Source: Candidatus Eisenbacteria bacterium (GTDB lineage Bacteria > Eisenbacteria > RBG-16-71-46). Taken from it: DNA of 39,903 bases. Positions 16,021 through 25,691 of the stretch are shown here, piece by piece. The notes below the pieces were generated by a model. It worked only from the letters and a program-made list of their open reading frames with translations. It did no database searches and had not been told where the DNA came from. The position numbers and the translations under genes were made by a program. Positions within the stretch are counted from its first letter, which is position 1; each line of letters opens with the position of its first letter. The DNA lies in the NCBI GenBank assembly GCA_013140805.1, contig JABFRW010000201.1:1-39903 (forward strand), read 5' to 3'.

Positions 16021-18801
16021 ATGGCACTCCGCAACGGAACTCATACCCGCCCCACGACGCAAGGGCCACAGAACGTGTCCAACCCCGAAGCGATCCGGCT
16101 CGAAGAAGACACCCGCCGCACGAAGAACTGGAAGCGATGGGGCCCGTACCTCTCGGAGCGCCAGTGGGGCACGGTGCGCGAGGACTACTCCGAGGGCGGT
16201 TCGTGCTGGGACTACCTGCCGCACGACCACGCCCGCAGCCGCGCCTACCGCTGGGGCGAGGACGGCCTCCTCGGCTTCACCGACCGCGAGTGCCGCCTGT
16301 GCTTCGGGCTCGCGCTCTGGAACGGCCGCGATCCGATCCTCAAGGAGCGCCTGTTCGGCCTCACCGGCCCCGAAGGGAATCACGGCGAAGACGTGAAGGA
16401 GTCGTACTTCTACCTCGAGTCGACGCCGACGCACTCGTACATGAAGGCGCTCTACAAGTATCCGCACGCCGAGTACCCGTACGCGCGCCTCGTCGATGAG
16501 AACCGCCGCCGCGGCAAGGGCGAGCCCGAGTTCGAGCTGAAGGACACCGGCGTGTTCGACGAGAACCGCTACTTCGACGTGGTCGCCGAGTACGCGAAGG
16601 CCGGCACCGACGACATCCTCATCCAGCTCACGGTCACCAACCGCGGGCCTGAAGCCGCAAAACTCCACCTCGTTCCGACGCTCTGGTTCCGCAACACGTG
16701 GAGCTGGGGGCGGAGCGGCGAGGGCTATTGGCCGAAGCCGGAGCTGCGCCGCCTCGACGACACCACCATCGCCGCGAAGCACGCGACGCTCGGCGAGTAC
16801 CGCCTGTTCGTGGGCGCGGGTCCCTACGGCCGCCCGCCGGCGATGATCTTCACCGAGAACGAGACCAACTCGCAGCGACTGTTCAACGCGGCCAACGCTT
16901 CGCCGTTCGTGAAGGACGCGTTCCACGAATACATCGTCAACGGCCGCTCGTTCGCGGTGAACCCGCGGCGCGCCGGTACCAAGGCCGGCGTCTACTACCG
17001 CGTCGAAGTCCCGGCCGGCGGGGAAGTGGTCGTGAAGCTGCGGCTTGCCGCGGCCTCGGCCGATCCGCGTGAGGCGCTCGGCCCGGAGTTCGATCGCACG
17101 TTCGACCAGCGGCGCGCGGAGTGCGATGAGTTCTACACCGCGCACGTTCCGGCGGGCGCGACCGACGACGAGAAGCGCGTTGTGCGCCAGGGCTACGCCG
17201 GTCTCCTGTGGTCGAAGCAGTTCTACTACTACGTCGTGAAAGACTGGCTCGAGGGCGACCCTTCGCAGCCGGCGCCGCCGGCCGGGCGCAAGCACGGTCG
17301 CAACGCCGACTGGCACCACCTGCACAACCGCGACGTGATCTCGATGCCCGACAAGTGGGAGTACCCGTGGTACGCCGCGTGGGACCTGGCGTTCCACATG
17401 ATCCCGCTCGCGCAGATCGACCCCGAGTTCGCGAAGGAGCAGCTCGTGCTGTTCCTGCGCGAGTGGTACATGCACCCGAACGGGCAGCTGCCGGCCTACG
17501 AGTTCGCGCTCGGGGACGTGAACCCGCCGGTCCATGCGTGGGCCTGCTGGCGCGTCTACAAGCTGACCGGGCCGCGCGGCAAGCGCGATCGCATCTTCCT
17601 CGAGCGTTGCTTCCAGAAGTTGCTCATCAACTTTACCTGGTGGGTCAACCGCAAGGATCTCGAGGGCAAGCACCTGTTCGGCGGCGGATTCCTGGGGCTC
17701 GACAACATCGGCGTGTTCGACCGCTCGAAGCCGCTGCCGGGCGGCGGCCATCTCGAGCAGGCCGACGGCACCGCGTGGATGGCGTTCTACTGCGCGACCA
17801 TGCTCTCGATGGCGCTCGAACTCGCGAGCGAAGACCCGGCGTACGAGGATCTCGCTTCCAAGTTCTTCGAGCACTTCATCGCGATCACCGACGCAATCAA
17901 CACGCTCGGCGGTTCGGGCCTGTGGGACGAGCGCGACGGCTTCTACTACGACCAGCTGCACATGGACGGCACGCTCCAGCCGCTGCGGATTCGCTCGCTG
18001 GTCGGCGTCATTCCGCTGTTCGCGGTCGAGATCCTCGAAGAGAGCGTGATCCAGAAGCTGCCGGGCTTCACCAGGCGCATGCGATGGTTCCTCGAGAACC
18101 GCGGCGATCTCGCACGTCACATCAGCTACATGGAGGCGAAGGGCGGTGATGGCCACGCGCACCGGCTGCTGGCGATTCCGTCGCAGGATCGGCTCGTGAG
18201 CGTGCTGCGCTACGTCCTCGACGAGTCGGAGTTCCTCTCGCCGCACGGTGTGCGCTCGGTTTCGAAAGCGCACGAGAAGGATCCGTTCGTACTCCACGTC
18301 GAGGGCGCCGAGTACCGCGTCGCCTACACGCCCGCTGAATCCGACACCGGGCTGTTCGGCGGCAACTCGAACTGGCGCGGACCGATCTGGTTCCCGCTCA
18401 ACTACCTGCTGATCGAAGCGCTCGAGCGCTATTCGCACTTCTACGGCGACGACCTGAAGGTCGAATGCCCGACCGGCTCCGGCGTGCAGATGACGCTCGC
18501 CGAAGTCGCGCGCGAGCTGAGCCGCCGGCTCGGTACGCTGTTCCTGCGCGACGACTCCGGCCGCCGACCGGTGCATGGCGACGAGCAGCGCTTCCAGTCG
18601 GATCCGGCGTGGCGCGACCTCGTGCTCTTCTACGAGTACTTCCACGGTGATACCGGGCGCGGCGTCGGCGCTTCGCACCAGACCGGCTGGACCGCGCTGG
18701 CGCTGCGCTGCATTGAAGACACCGCCCGCAGTCGGCTCGGCGAGCGTTCGACGCTGAGCGGCGTGACACCGCACGCCGGGATCGGAGTGCCGCAGCCATG
18801 A
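16021..18801 (+). CDS. GH63-type glucosidase
   Basis: 926 aa from the ATG at 16021. Bacterial relative of mannosyl-oligosaccharide glucosidase (GH63/MGH1-like). The N-terminal beta-domain covers about 1-360 ([32 protein letters not shown]). An (alpha/alpha)6 barrel follows: [28 protein letters not shown] (about 446-459, D455 a likely catalytic acid), [10 protein letters not shown], and the [22 protein letters not shown] segment near the C-terminus. It should release glucose from alpha-linked oligosaccharides; the exact linkage is uncertain. No signal peptide is seen. It overlaps the debranching enzyme by four bases. Confidence 0.88.
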   Translation: MALRNGTHTRPTTQGPQNVSNPEAIRLEEDTRRTKNWKRWGPYLSERQWGTVREDYSEGGSCWDYLPHDHARSRAYRWGEDGLLGFTDRECRLCFGLALWNGRDPILKERLFGLTGPEGNHGEDVKESYFYLESTPTHSYMKALYKYPHAEYPYARLVDENRRRGKGEPEFELKDTGVFDENRYFDVVAEYAKAGTDDILIQLTVTNRGPEAAKLHLVPTLWFRNTWSWGRSGEGYWPKPELRRLDDTTIAAKHATLGEYRLFVGAGPYGRPPAMIFTENETNSQRLFNAANASPFVKDAFHEYIVNGRSFAVNPRRAGTKAGVYYRVEVPAGGEVVVKLRLAAASADPREALGPEFDRTFDQRRAECDEFYTAHVPAGATDDEKRVVRQGYAGLLWSKQFYYYVVKDWLEGDPSQPAPPAGRKHGRNADWHHLHNRDVISMPDKWEYPWYAAWDLAFHMIPLAQIDPEFAKEQLVLFLREWYMHPNGQLPAYEFALGDVNPPVHAWACWRVYKLTGPRGKRDRIFLERCFQKLLINFTWWVNRKDLEGKHLFGGGFLGLDNIGVFDRSKPLPGGGHLEQADGTAWMAFYCATMLSMALELASEDPAYEDLASKFFEHFIAITDAINTLGGSGLWDERDGFYYDQLHMDGTLQPLRIRSLVGVIPLFAVEILEESVIQKLPGFTRRMRWFLENRGDLARHISYMEAKGGDGHAHRLLAIPSQDRLVSVLRYVLDESEFLSPHGVRSVSKAHEKDPFVLHVEGAEYRVAYTPAESDTGLFGGNSNWRGPIWFPLNYLLIEALERYSHFYGDDLKVECPTGSGVQMTLAEVARELSRRLGTLFLRDDSGRRPVHGDEQRFQSDPAWRDLVLFYEYFHGDTGRGVGASHQTGWTALALRCIEDTARSRLGERSTLSGVTPHAGIGVPQP

Positions 18802-20816
18802 GAGCGGACTCGAATCCCAATGCCGCGGCACCGCTGCGCTACGCGCTCGACGCCGAGTGGCTCGAGGCCGACGGGCTCGGCGGGTTCGCTTCGGGCACCG
18901 TGTCGGGCGTTCGCACGCGGCGTTACCATGCACTGCTGCTGGCGGCGATCACTCCCCCGACGGGCCGCAGCGTGCTCGTCAACGGCCTCGAGTTGTGGGT
19001 CGAGACCGCCAGTGGTACCTACCCGATCTCGACGCAGCGATACGCGCCCGGTGTCACGCACCCGAACGGCGCCACGCACCTCGCCGGCTTCGAGCCCGAG
19101 CCGTGGCCACGCTGGACGTTTCGCCTGCCCGATGGCACCGCGATCGAGCAGGAGCTGCTGGTCGCGAAGGGTACGGCTGCGACCTGGCTCGCGTGGCGGC
19201 GCAGCGCCGGTGAAGGCCCGGTGCGGCTGCACGCGAAGCCGCTGTTCTCGGGCCGCGACTCGCACGCGCTGCACCATGAAAGCGCGGCATTCCCGTTCGC
19301 CGTCGTGGCCGATGAGGGCCGCGTCGAGTTCGCCGCCTACTCGGGGCTGCCGGGCGTGATCGTGCGCCACAACGGCACGTTCGTTCCGCGCCCCGAGTGG
19401 TTCCGCGCTTTCCAGTACGACGAAGAACTGCACCGGGGGCTCGACTGCGTCGAGGATCTCGCCGCACCCGGCGAGTTTCACTTCGACCTCGCGAATGACG
19501 AGGCGGTGCTGCTGCTGGCGGCCGGCGTCGATGCCGAAGCCGCGGCCATGGCCGCGCAGCCCGGCGTCGAGCGCGCCGTACGTCGCGTGCGGGCCGCCGA
19601 GACGAAGCGCCGTGCGCGCTTCGCTTCGCGGCTCCACCGCGCCGCCGACGCGTACCTCGTGAAGCGCGGCGAGGGCTCGACCATCGTCGCCGGCTACCCG
19701 TGGTTCACCGACTGGGGCCGCGACACGTTCATCGCGCTGCGCGGGTTGTGCCTCGCGGGCGGCCGGCTCGATGTGGCCGGCGCGATCCTGCTCGAGTGGG
19801 CGGGCGCGGTGAGCGAAGGCCTGCTGCCGAATCGCTTCGCCGATCAAGGCGCGCCCGAGTACAACGCGGTCGACGCCTCGCTCTGGTACGTGGTCGCAGT
19901 GGGCGAGTGGCTCGACGCGATGGCGGCCGCGAAGAAGCGCGTCGCGGCCACCACGCGCCGCGCGCTGGTCGCGGCGACGCAGGCGATCCTCGAAGGCTAC
20001 GCGCGCGGCACGCGCTACGGCATCCGCATGGATGCCGACGGCCTGATCGCCTCGGGCGAGCCCGGCGTGCAGCTGACGTGGATGGACGCGAAGGTCGGCG
20101 ACTGGGTGGTGACGCCGCGCACTGGCAAGGCGGTGGAGATCCAGGCGCTGTGGATCAACGCGCTCGACTTCGGCGCGCGGAGCGAGGCGCGCTGGGGCGA
20201 GATCCGCGATCGCGCGCGCGCCGCATTCGAGGCGCGCTTCTGGAACGAGACGGCCGGCGCCCTCTACGACGTCGTCGATCTCGATCATCACGCGGGCGCC
20301 GTCAATTCGGCGTTCCGCCCGAACCAGATCTTCGCGGTCGGTGGCCTGCCGGTGCGGCTGATCGAAGGTCCACGTGCGCGCCGGATCGTCGACGCGGTCG
20401 AGGCGCGGCTCTGGACGCCGATGGGCCTGCGCTCGCTCGCGCCCGGCGAGCCCGGCTATGCGCCGCACTATGCCGGTGGCGTCAGCGAACGCGATGGCGC
20501 CTATCACCAGGGCACGGTGTGGCCGTGGCTGATCGGCGCGTTCGTCGACGCGTGGGTGAACGTGCGGGGCGACGGCGAAGCCGTGCGCGCCGAAGCCCGG
20601 CGCCGCTTCGTCGCACCGCTCCTTGCGCACCTCGACGCGGCCGGCATCGGCCACGTCTCGGAAGTCGCCGACGCCGAGCCGCCCCACACGCCGGGCGGCT
20701 GCCCGTTCCAGGCGTGGTCGGTCGGGGAGTTGCTGCGGTTGGAGGCCACGATGCCTGCGCACGTTTCGCCCGTGGCTGGGCCGGCCGCGCTTTCCCTTGC
20801 GAGCATCACGCTGTGA
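18798..20816 (+). CDS. Glycogen debranching-type amylo-alpha-1,6-glucosidase (GH133)
   Basis: 672 aa. The N-terminal bacterial debranching domain covers about 15-230 ([27 protein letters not shown], the family hallmark). The C-terminal GH133 barrel has [19 protein letters not shown] from residue 299, [20 protein letters not shown], and [14 protein letters not shown]. It hydrolyses alpha-1,6 branch points of glycogen-like glucan, releasing glucose. The start lies in ATGA after the GH63 gene and the end overlaps the aquaporin start, so all three are coupled. Confidence 0.9.
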   Translation: MRADSNPNAAAPLRYALDAEWLEADGLGGFASGTVSGVRTRRYHALLLAAITPPTGRSVLVNGLELWVETASGTYPISTQRYAPGVTHPNGATHLAGFEPEPWPRWTFRLPDGTAIEQELLVAKGTAATWLAWRRSAGEGPVRLHAKPLFSGRDSHALHHESAAFPFAVVADEGRVEFAAYSGLPGVIVRHNGTFVPRPEWFRAFQYDEELHRGLDCVEDLAAPGEFHFDLANDEAVLLLAAGVDAEAAAMAAQPGVERAVRRVRAAETKRRARFASRLHRAADAYLVKRGEGSTIVAGYPWFTDWGRDTFIALRGLCLAGGRLDVAGAILLEWAGAVSEGLLPNRFADQGAPEYNAVDASLWYVVAVGEWLDAMAAAKKRVAATTRRALVAATQAILEGYARGTRYGIRMDADGLIASGEPGVQLTWMDAKVGDWVVTPRTGKAVEIQALWINALDFGARSEARWGEIRDRARAAFEARFWNETAGALYDVVDLDHHAGAVNSAFRPNQIFAVGGLPVRLIEGPRARRIVDAVEARLWTPMGLRSLAPGEPGYAPHYAGGVSERDGAYHQGTVWPWLIGAFVDAWVNVRGDGEAVRAEARRRFVAPLLAHLDAAGIGHVSEVADAEPPHTPGGCPFQAWSVGELLRLEATMPAHVSPVAGPAALSLASITL

Positions 20817-21658
20817 AGGCCACCGCGACGCATTTCGCCGAGTACGCCGCCGAGGCACTCGCGCTCGGACTCTTCATGATCTCGGCCTGCGCGTTCACGA
20901 CTCTGCTCGAGTACCCCGGCTCGCCGTGGCACGCCGCGATTCCCAACGGCGACCTGCGCCGCGCGTTGATCGGCGCGGCGATGGGGCTCACCGCCATTGC
21001 CCTCATCTACTCACCGTTCGGCCGGCGCTCGGGCGCGCACATGAACCCGAGCGTCACGCTCGCGTTCCTGCGGCTCGGGCGCATCGCGCCGCGCGATGCC
21101 GCGGCCTACATCGCCGCACAGTTCGCGGGCGGCACGCTCGGCGTGCTGGCGAGCGCCGCCCTCTTCGGCCCGTGGCTCGCAAGCCCCGAGGTACACTACG
21201 TGGTAACCGTGCCCGGACCGCTCGGCACGGGCGCGGCTTTCGCCACCGAGTTCGGCATGTCCTTCGGGCTGATGGCGCTGGTGCTCAACGTCAACGCCTC
21301 GCCGAGGCTCATGCGGTGGACCGGCGTGTTCGCCGGCGTGACGGTCGCGCTCTACATCGCGCTGCTCGCGCCACTGTCGGGGATGAGCATCAACCCGGCG
21401 CGCACTTTCGCGTCGGCCGTACCGGCGCACACCTGGTCGGCGTGGTGGCTCTACGTCCTCGCGCCGCCGCTCGGCATGCTGGCGGCCGCCGAAGGCTTCC
21501 GCCGCACCCACGCGGCGCCCGAAGCGGGTTGCGCCAAATTTCACCACGCGCCGGGCAGAAGTTGCATCTTCTGCGAGCATCAGCACGGCGCCTCGCCAGT
21601 GAGCGCCGCCGGTGCGGTCTCCAGGCCCGCGTTCATACCCACGTCGCGGTTCGACTGA
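20813..21658 (+). CDS. MIP-family aquaporin with Cys/His-rich C-terminal tail
   Basis: 281 aa, GTG start overlapping the GDE stop. Six membrane helices and the two half-helix motifs are present: HMNPSVT (NPS instead of the usual NPA) and SINPART (NPA). The selectivity arginine follows the second motif. It should conduct water or small neutral solutes. After the last helix comes an unusual 40-residue tail with C240, two His, C251, C254, H256 and H258, which could bind metal or be redox-active. Ordinary bacterial MIPs lack such a tail. Confidence 0.88.
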   Translation: MKATATHFAEYAAEALALGLFMISACAFTTLLEYPGSPWHAAIPNGDLRRALIGAAMGLTAIALIYSPFGRRSGAHMNPSVTLAFLRLGRIAPRDAAAYIAAQFAGGTLGVLASAALFGPWLASPEVHYVVTVPGPLGTGAAFATEFGMSFGLMALVLNVNASPRLMRWTGVFAGVTVALYIALLAPLSGMSINPARTFASAVPAHTWSAWWLYVLAPPLGMLAAAEGFRRTHAAPEAGCAKFHHAPGRSCIFCEHQHGASPVSAAGAVSRPAFIPTSRFD

Positions 21659-21660
21659 GG

Positions 21661-22404
21661 ATGAGCGCGACTCCGCTGTCGTCCGCCGCTCGCCCGAGCG
21701 GGATTTCGCGTCTCACGATGCCGGTTCGCCGCAGCGAACTCGCGTTGCGCACCCGCACCGATTTCGTCGGCCACATCGCTGCGCTCGCCGAGCGCGTCAT
21801 GGCGACACCGCCGGCGCGGCCGGCGTGGGCACGGCTCATCGCGCTGAGCGGCATCGATGCTTCGGGCAAGGGGCTGATCGCGCGCCACCTGGCCGCCGCG
21901 ATCGAGCGGCTCGGGCTCCGTACCGCAGTGATCGGGCTCGACGAATGGCACCAGCCACCGGCGATCCGTTTCGGCGATCCTCCCGGCGAGCACTTCTACC
22001 GCCACGCCTTCGACTTCGAGGGCGTGTTCGCACGAGTGCTCGAGCCGCTGCGGCTTCATCGCATGCTGCACACGCTGTGCGTGCGGCCGCATCCGCACGA
22101 CGGTACGCCCCGCGGGATCTCGTACCGGCTCGACGACATCGACGTCGTGCTCTTCGAGGGCGTGTTCGCCCTCCGGCGTGACCTGCGCCCGCGCTACGAC
22201 CTGCGCGTCTGGGTCGACTGCCCGTTCGAAATCGCGCTCGAACGCGCGCGGGCTCGCAACTAGGAAGGCCTGCCCGACGACCGCCTCGTTGCCGACTACC
22301 GCCGGATCTACTTCCCGGCGCAGCAGGTGCACTTCGAGCGCGACCGGCCATGCGAAGCGGCCGACGTCGTCTTTGCGAACGGAGCGATCTCCACCGGCGC
22401 CTGA
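21661..22404 (+). pseudogene. Uridine-kinase-like P-loop kinase interrupted by an in-frame TAG
   Basis: The ORF from the ATG at 21661 has a P-loop LSGIDASGKG (Walker A), the GLDEWHQ substrate segment and DVVLFEGVFAL, as in the uridine kinase/phosphoribulokinase family. It stops at TAG 22261-22263 after ERARARN. The same frame continues without further stop to 22402-22404 with family-like sequence (EGLPDDRLVADYRRIYFPAQQ, then VHFERDRP). Replacing TAG by CAG would restore a continuous 247-aa protein ending in a normal helix. So it is a recent nonsense mutation, a sequencing error, or a read-through codon. It is last in the glucosidase operon. Confidence 0.75.
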
Positions 22405-22531
22405 AGTCGCGCGGCCGCCCCGCCGCTGTCCCTTCCGCAGCAGTCGCTGACCCAAGGATGGCCGCCGGCCGCCGGCCGTCACCGCCCGAACCTGTCACCC
22501 GCGTGCCCGCGCGAAGAGCCCGGCAGCCTTC

Positions 22532-22562
22532 GGGAACCCGCCGCGCCCCTCCGGCATTCCTT
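22532..22562 (+). promoter_or_regulatory. ECF-type promoter motif, site 5 (DM13/spondin genes)
   Basis: GGGAAC at 22532-22537 and TTCCTT at 22557-22562, spacing 19, located 57 bases upstream of the tandem-DM13 gene and after the broken kinase gene. Confidence 0.62.
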
Positions 22563-22613
22563 TCCGCGACGGCAATGATCCCGACGTCCGTCCCAACCGT
22601 AAGGAGGGTTCCC

Positions 22614-23495
22614 ATGCAGTCCCGCAACATCCTCGTCGTGCTCGTGCTTCTCGCAGGCGGCGCCATCGGCTGGTACCTGTTCCGGCCCGAGCGCCTGTTC
22701 GTCAACCAGAAGGTCAGCGAAGCGCTGCCAGCGGTTGCCGCAACGGCCACGCCGGCGTCCGGCGCTCCCGAAACCGCCCTGATGGGCCGCTTCCACAAGG
22801 GCGCGCACGAGACGAAGGGCGTCGCCACGATCTACCAGCTGCAGGACGGCTCTCGCGTGCTACGCCTGACCGAGTTCGAGACGTCGAACGGGCCCGACGT
22901 GCACGTCTACCTCGTGGCCGCGATGGACGCGCTGGACAACGCGTCGGTCGAGAAGGCCGGCTTCGTCGATCTCGGCAGCATCAAGGGCAACGTCGGCGAC
23001 CAGAACTACACGCTGCCCGCCGATCTCGATCTCTCGAAGTACCGCGCCGTGACGATCTGGTGCGCGCGCTTCAAGGTGAACTTCGGGACCGCCGCGCTCG
23101 AGACCGGCGACGCGATGAGCGCGGTTTCCGAGGCGATGCCATCGTCGCCGCGAGCGGCGCTCACCGGCCAGTTCCACAAGGGCACGCACGACACGCACGG
23201 CATGGCCGGCGTGTACGAAGTAGGCGGCAAGAAAGTCCTGCGCCTGACCGAGTTCGCGACCTCGAACGGTCCCGACGTGCACGTGTACCTCGTCGCGGCG
23301 AACGACGCGATGGACAATGCCTCGGTCGAGAAGGCCGGCTTCATCGACCTCGGCAGCCTCAAGGGCAACATCGGCGACCAGAACTACGAGATCCCCACCG
23401 GTACCGACCTCTCGAAGTACCGCGCGGTCACCATCTGGTGCGCGCGCTTCAAGGTGAACTTCGGCACGGCGCCGCTCGCCGCGCAGAATTCCTAA
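22614..23495 (+). CDS. Membrane-anchored protein with two DM13 domains
   Basis: 293 aa, ATG with AAGGAGGG at 22601-22608. One N-terminal anchor (ILVVLVLLAGGAIGWYLF). Two DM13 domains follow, at about 60-160 and 180-290, nearly identical copies: GRFHKGAHETKG/GQFHKGTHDTHG, TSNGPDVHVYLVAA twice, VEKAGFVDLGSIKGN/VEKAGFIDLGSLKGN and WCARFKVNFGTA twice. The high identity points to recent internal duplication. DM13 is proposed as a redox or electron-transfer domain with the conserved Cys of WCARF; this is a family-level proposal. It is probably periplasmic, working with the oxidoreductases of the region. Confidence 0.88.
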   Translation: MQSRNILVVLVLLAGGAIGWYLFRPERLFVNQKVSEALPAVAATATPASGAPETALMGRFHKGAHETKGVATIYQLQDGSRVLRLTEFETSNGPDVHVYLVAAMDALDNASVEKAGFVDLGSIKGNVGDQNYTLPADLDLSKYRAVTIWCARFKVNFGTAALETGDAMSAVSEAMPSSPRAALTGQFHKGTHDTHGMAGVYEVGGKKVLRLTEFATSNGPDVHVYLVAANDAMDNASVEKAGFIDLGSLKGNIGDQNYEIPTGTDLSKYRAVTIWCARFKVNFGTAPLAAQNS

Positions 23496-23527
23496 GTCCT
23501 TCACTCAACCCTCAGGAGACCCACGTA

Positions 23528-24259
23528 ATGTCCCGCCAGCTGATGGTCGCTGTCCTCGCCGCCCTCGTGATTCCGAGCCTCGCGGCTGCCGATCACAACC
23601 CGATGCATCACTGGATGAAGTTCACGGTCACGGTCGAGAACGTCTCGACGGCCGGCTCGCTCCAGCTCTCGACCGGCGGCACGGCGCCGGCGCCGACCTC
23701 GCCGGTGATCTTCCTCACCCACACTTCGAACGCGCCGCTCTTCAAGGCCGGCACCGCCGATCGCGGCAAGGGCCTCGAGCACCTGGCCGAGGACGGCAAC
23801 CCGTCGATGCTGGTCCAGAACTCGCGCGGCGTGAAGGGCATCAGCACCGTCGACGCCGTCGCGATTCCGGTCGGTGACGACAAGGCGGGTCCCGCGCTCC
23901 CCGGCAAGAAGTTCGTGTTCACCTTCACCGCCAACCCCGGCGAGAAGCTCACCGCCGCGATGATGTTCGGCCAGTCGAACGACTGGTTCTACGCGCCGTC
24001 GGAGAAGGGCATCGAGCTGTGGACGAAGCAGGGCGAGGCGGTCGCGGGCGACATCACCTCGCAGTTCCTGCTGTGGAACGCCGGCACCGAAGTCGACGAA
24101 GAGCCGGGCGTCGGCGCCAACCAGGGGCCGCGGCAGAAGGCCCCGAACTCGGGTCCTGCCGAGAACGGCAAGGTCGGCCTTGCGAAGGGCTACGCGGTCC
24201 CGGCCGTGAACCAGGTCATCAAGGTCACGATCGCCCCGGAGGCAATGGCCGCGAAGTAG
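23528..24259 (+). CDS. Exported spondin-domain protein
   Basis: 243 aa with signal peptide about 1-21 (LMVAVLAALVIPSLAAA). The mature part has the bacterial spondin pattern: KFTVTVENVS, SPVIFLTHTSNAPLFKAGTA, GLEHLAEDGN, FTFTANPGEKLTAAMMFGQSNDWFYAP, and LWNAGTEVDEEPGVGANQ. Bacterial spondin and DM13 genes often stand together; an adhesive or protein-binding role is inferred. The SD is AGGAG at 23514-23518. It follows the DM13 gene by 32 bases, so they are probably cotranscribed. Confidence 0.88.
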   Translation: MSRQLMVAVLAALVIPSLAAADHNPMHHWMKFTVTVENVSTAGSLQLSTGGTAPAPTSPVIFLTHTSNAPLFKAGTADRGKGLEHLAEDGNPSMLVQNSRGVKGISTVDAVAIPVGDDKAGPALPGKKFVFTFTANPGEKLTAAMMFGQSNDWFYAPSEKGIELWTKQGEAVAGDITSQFLLWNAGTEVDEEPGVGANQGPRQKAPNSGPAENGKVGLAKGYAVPAVNQVIKVTIAPEAMAAK

Positions 24260-24304
24260 CTCGCGGCGGACGGAAGGTTCGCCGCAGTTCCAGTAACACC
24301 CGCT

Positions 24305-24345
24305 GGACGCCGCTCGGGGAGAAGCCCCGGGCGGCGTTCACTTTT
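24305..24345 (+). terminator. Intrinsic terminator after the spondin gene, next to the IS end
   Basis: A GC-rich stem (GACGCCGC-T-CGGGG at 24306-24319 with CCCCG-G-GCGGCGTT at 24325-24338) encloses a short AGAAG-type loop, followed by CACTTTT. The last nine bases are the left target-site duplication of the IS. Confidence 0.72.
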
Positions 24346-24367
24346 GGTTGTGCGGCGAAGATTGTGG
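24346..24367 (+). repeat. IS terminal inverted repeat, left
   Basis: 22 bases beginning GGTTGTGCGGCGAAG. Its reverse complement matches 25537-25558 at 21 of 22 positions. The transposase stop lies 41 bases inside this end. Confidence 0.88.
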
Positions 24368-24408
24368 ATCGGGCGGAGTGCGCTCACGCGAGGCCCCGCC
24401 CGATTCGC

Positions 24409-25506
24409 CTAACAGGCAAGCCTCAGCGCGTGCCTCCGTGGCCGTGCCATGCGTCGCGTGTCGATCTCGCGCCGGTAGTAGCGAGCCCATGCTTCAGGGA
24501 GCGCCACGAGACTCGGGAACCTCCGCCGTTCGAGTAGTTCCGCCACCGGGATCGGCCGCTCTCGCAGCCCGAGCCGCATGGCCGGCGTCCCGCCGCCTCG
24601 TCGCTCGGAGAACCGTTTGGCGAAGTTCTGCCACAGCACCAGAACCGCCGCCCGTTCCACCGCACTCTGCCGCCTCTTCGAGAACGCGATCGTGTCGCGC
24701 TTGTGGTTGGCGCTGTTGTGGCGAAGCAGCAGGTCCATGCGGTTGACCGGGAACAGTGGGTTGCCCGCGTGCCGCGCCGCGCGGCTCGAGGTGCGTTCGT
24801 GGCGGAATGACCATTCGGAAAGCCGTCGCATCGCCCGCGGGTAGTCATCGTGTTCATCCGAGCGCACCACCAGCGCCTGAGGCTGAGGGGCGGCGATGCG
24901 CAACGCGGTCGCCATGCCGTGCTCGATCGCACGCGGGTCTGGCCGTCCGAACTGGTGCTCCAGCCACAGTCGCCTCCGCTTCTGCCTCAATGTCATGCGG
25001 CCCTTGCGCCTCAGCTCCGATTCGGTGAAGGCATAGACATAGTGAGAGTCGGCTCCCACCACCAGGTTCAAGTGCAGCGGGTGATACTGACTGAACTCGA
25101 ACGACTCGAAGCCATCGATCACCAGCGGCTCGGCAATGGCAGACGGCGGCCGCTGCTCATGGAGGTAGAGCAGTGCATGGCGGCCGAGTCGCGCCGCCTG
25201 GCCCATCACCGTGGTCGGTGAACAGCGCGCCTCGCGAGCGATCTGGCGATAGCCCGAGCACGTGAGCAGGCGCTGAAAGACGGGCGCGAGGAGTTCCGGG
25301 CGCTTCAACCAGTAGGTCGGGCTGAAGGTCTGGGCGCTGAAGGTGTGGCGGCAGTGGCTACAGCGGAAGCGAGGAATGGTCCGCGGTTCACAGCGTCGGT
25401 GATAGACGCCGTGACGAACCCAGCGCCAGCCAACGCTGCAACGATGGAAGCGGCAAGCAGTTCGCGGGCAGTGGGGCGGAATGAAGTCGCGCGGCGTGTT
25501 CGACAT
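24409..25506 (-). CDS. IS1-like transposase
   Basis: 365 aa from the ATG at 25504-25506. N-terminal zinc ribbon (CPRTACRFH at 13-21, CEPRTIPRFRCSHC at 39-52) is followed by a helix-turn-helix (about 84-110, YRQIAREARCSPTTV). The DDE-type catalytic core has D131 in VIDGFE, D217 in RSDEHDDY and a likely E284, with the IS1-like NHKRDTIAFSKR segment before it. The gene is a single uninterrupted ORF, without the frameshift of classical IS1. It appears intact. Confidence 0.8.
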   Translation of the reverse strand: MSNTPRDFIPPHCPRTACRFHRCSVGWRWVRHGVYHRRCEPRTIPRFRCSHCRHTFSAQTFSPTYWLKRPELLAPVFQRLLTCSGYRQIAREARCSPTTVMGQAARLGRHALLYLHEQRPPSAIAEPLVIDGFESFEFSQYHPLHLNLVVGADSHYVYAFTESELRRKGRMTLRQKRRRLWLEHQFGRPDPRAIEHGMATALRIAAPQPQALVVRSDEHDDYPRAMRRLSEWSFRHERTSSRAARHAGNPLFPVNRMDLLLRHNSANHKRDTIAFSKRRQSAVERAAVLVLWQNFAKRFSERRGGGTPAMRLGLRERPIPVAELLERRRFPSLVALPEAWARYYRREIDTRRMARPRRHALRLAC

Positions 25507-25536
25507 GCTGCGGAGCCGTCGCAGGTCCCGCGCCGT

Positions 25537-25558
25537 CCACATTCTTCGCCGCACAACC
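25537..25558 (-). repeat. IS terminal inverted repeat, right
   Basis: 22-base partner of the repeat at 24346-24367, on the transposase start side. A possible upstream start at 25542 would fall inside it, which argues for the start at 25506. Confidence 0.88.
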
Positions 25559-25616
25559 TTCACTTCTTGGCAACGGCAGGCCGGCCGCCGGCCGGATCGG
25601 GCAGGATCGGGGGCGC

Positions 25617-25647
25617 GGGAACCCAAATGGCCGGCCCGGCATTCCAG
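25617..25647 (+). promoter_or_regulatory. ECF-type promoter motif, site 6 (GMC/VOC/GDH operon)
   Basis: GGGAAC at 25617-25622 and TTCCAG at 25642-25647, spacing 19, identical in the TTCCAGCC end to site 1. It lies 50 bases upstream of the GMC start and just outside the IS. Confidence 0.65.
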
Positions 25648-25691
25648 CCCCCGTGAGCAAAGCTCCATCCCGCGATTTCCCAGGAGGCGCC

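Larger units (their letters stand above)
24346..25558. mobile_element. IS1-like insertion sequence with TIRs and target duplication
   Basis: 1213 bp element bounded by 22-bp inverted repeats (24346-24367 and 25537-25558, one mismatch), both starting GGTTGTGCGG inward. The flanks TTCACTTTT (24337-24345) and TTCACTTCT (25559-25567) agree in 8 of 9 bases, fitting the 9-bp duplication made by IS1-family elements. It contains one transposase gene on the minus strand. The element sits between the spondin terminator and the GMC promoter without breaking a gene. Confidence 0.88.

Noticed and set aside
24515-24540. GGGAAC followed by TTC inside the IS, resembling the promoter motif
   Set aside because: TTC begins 17, not 19, bases after GGGAAC, and it lies within the transposase coding sequence.
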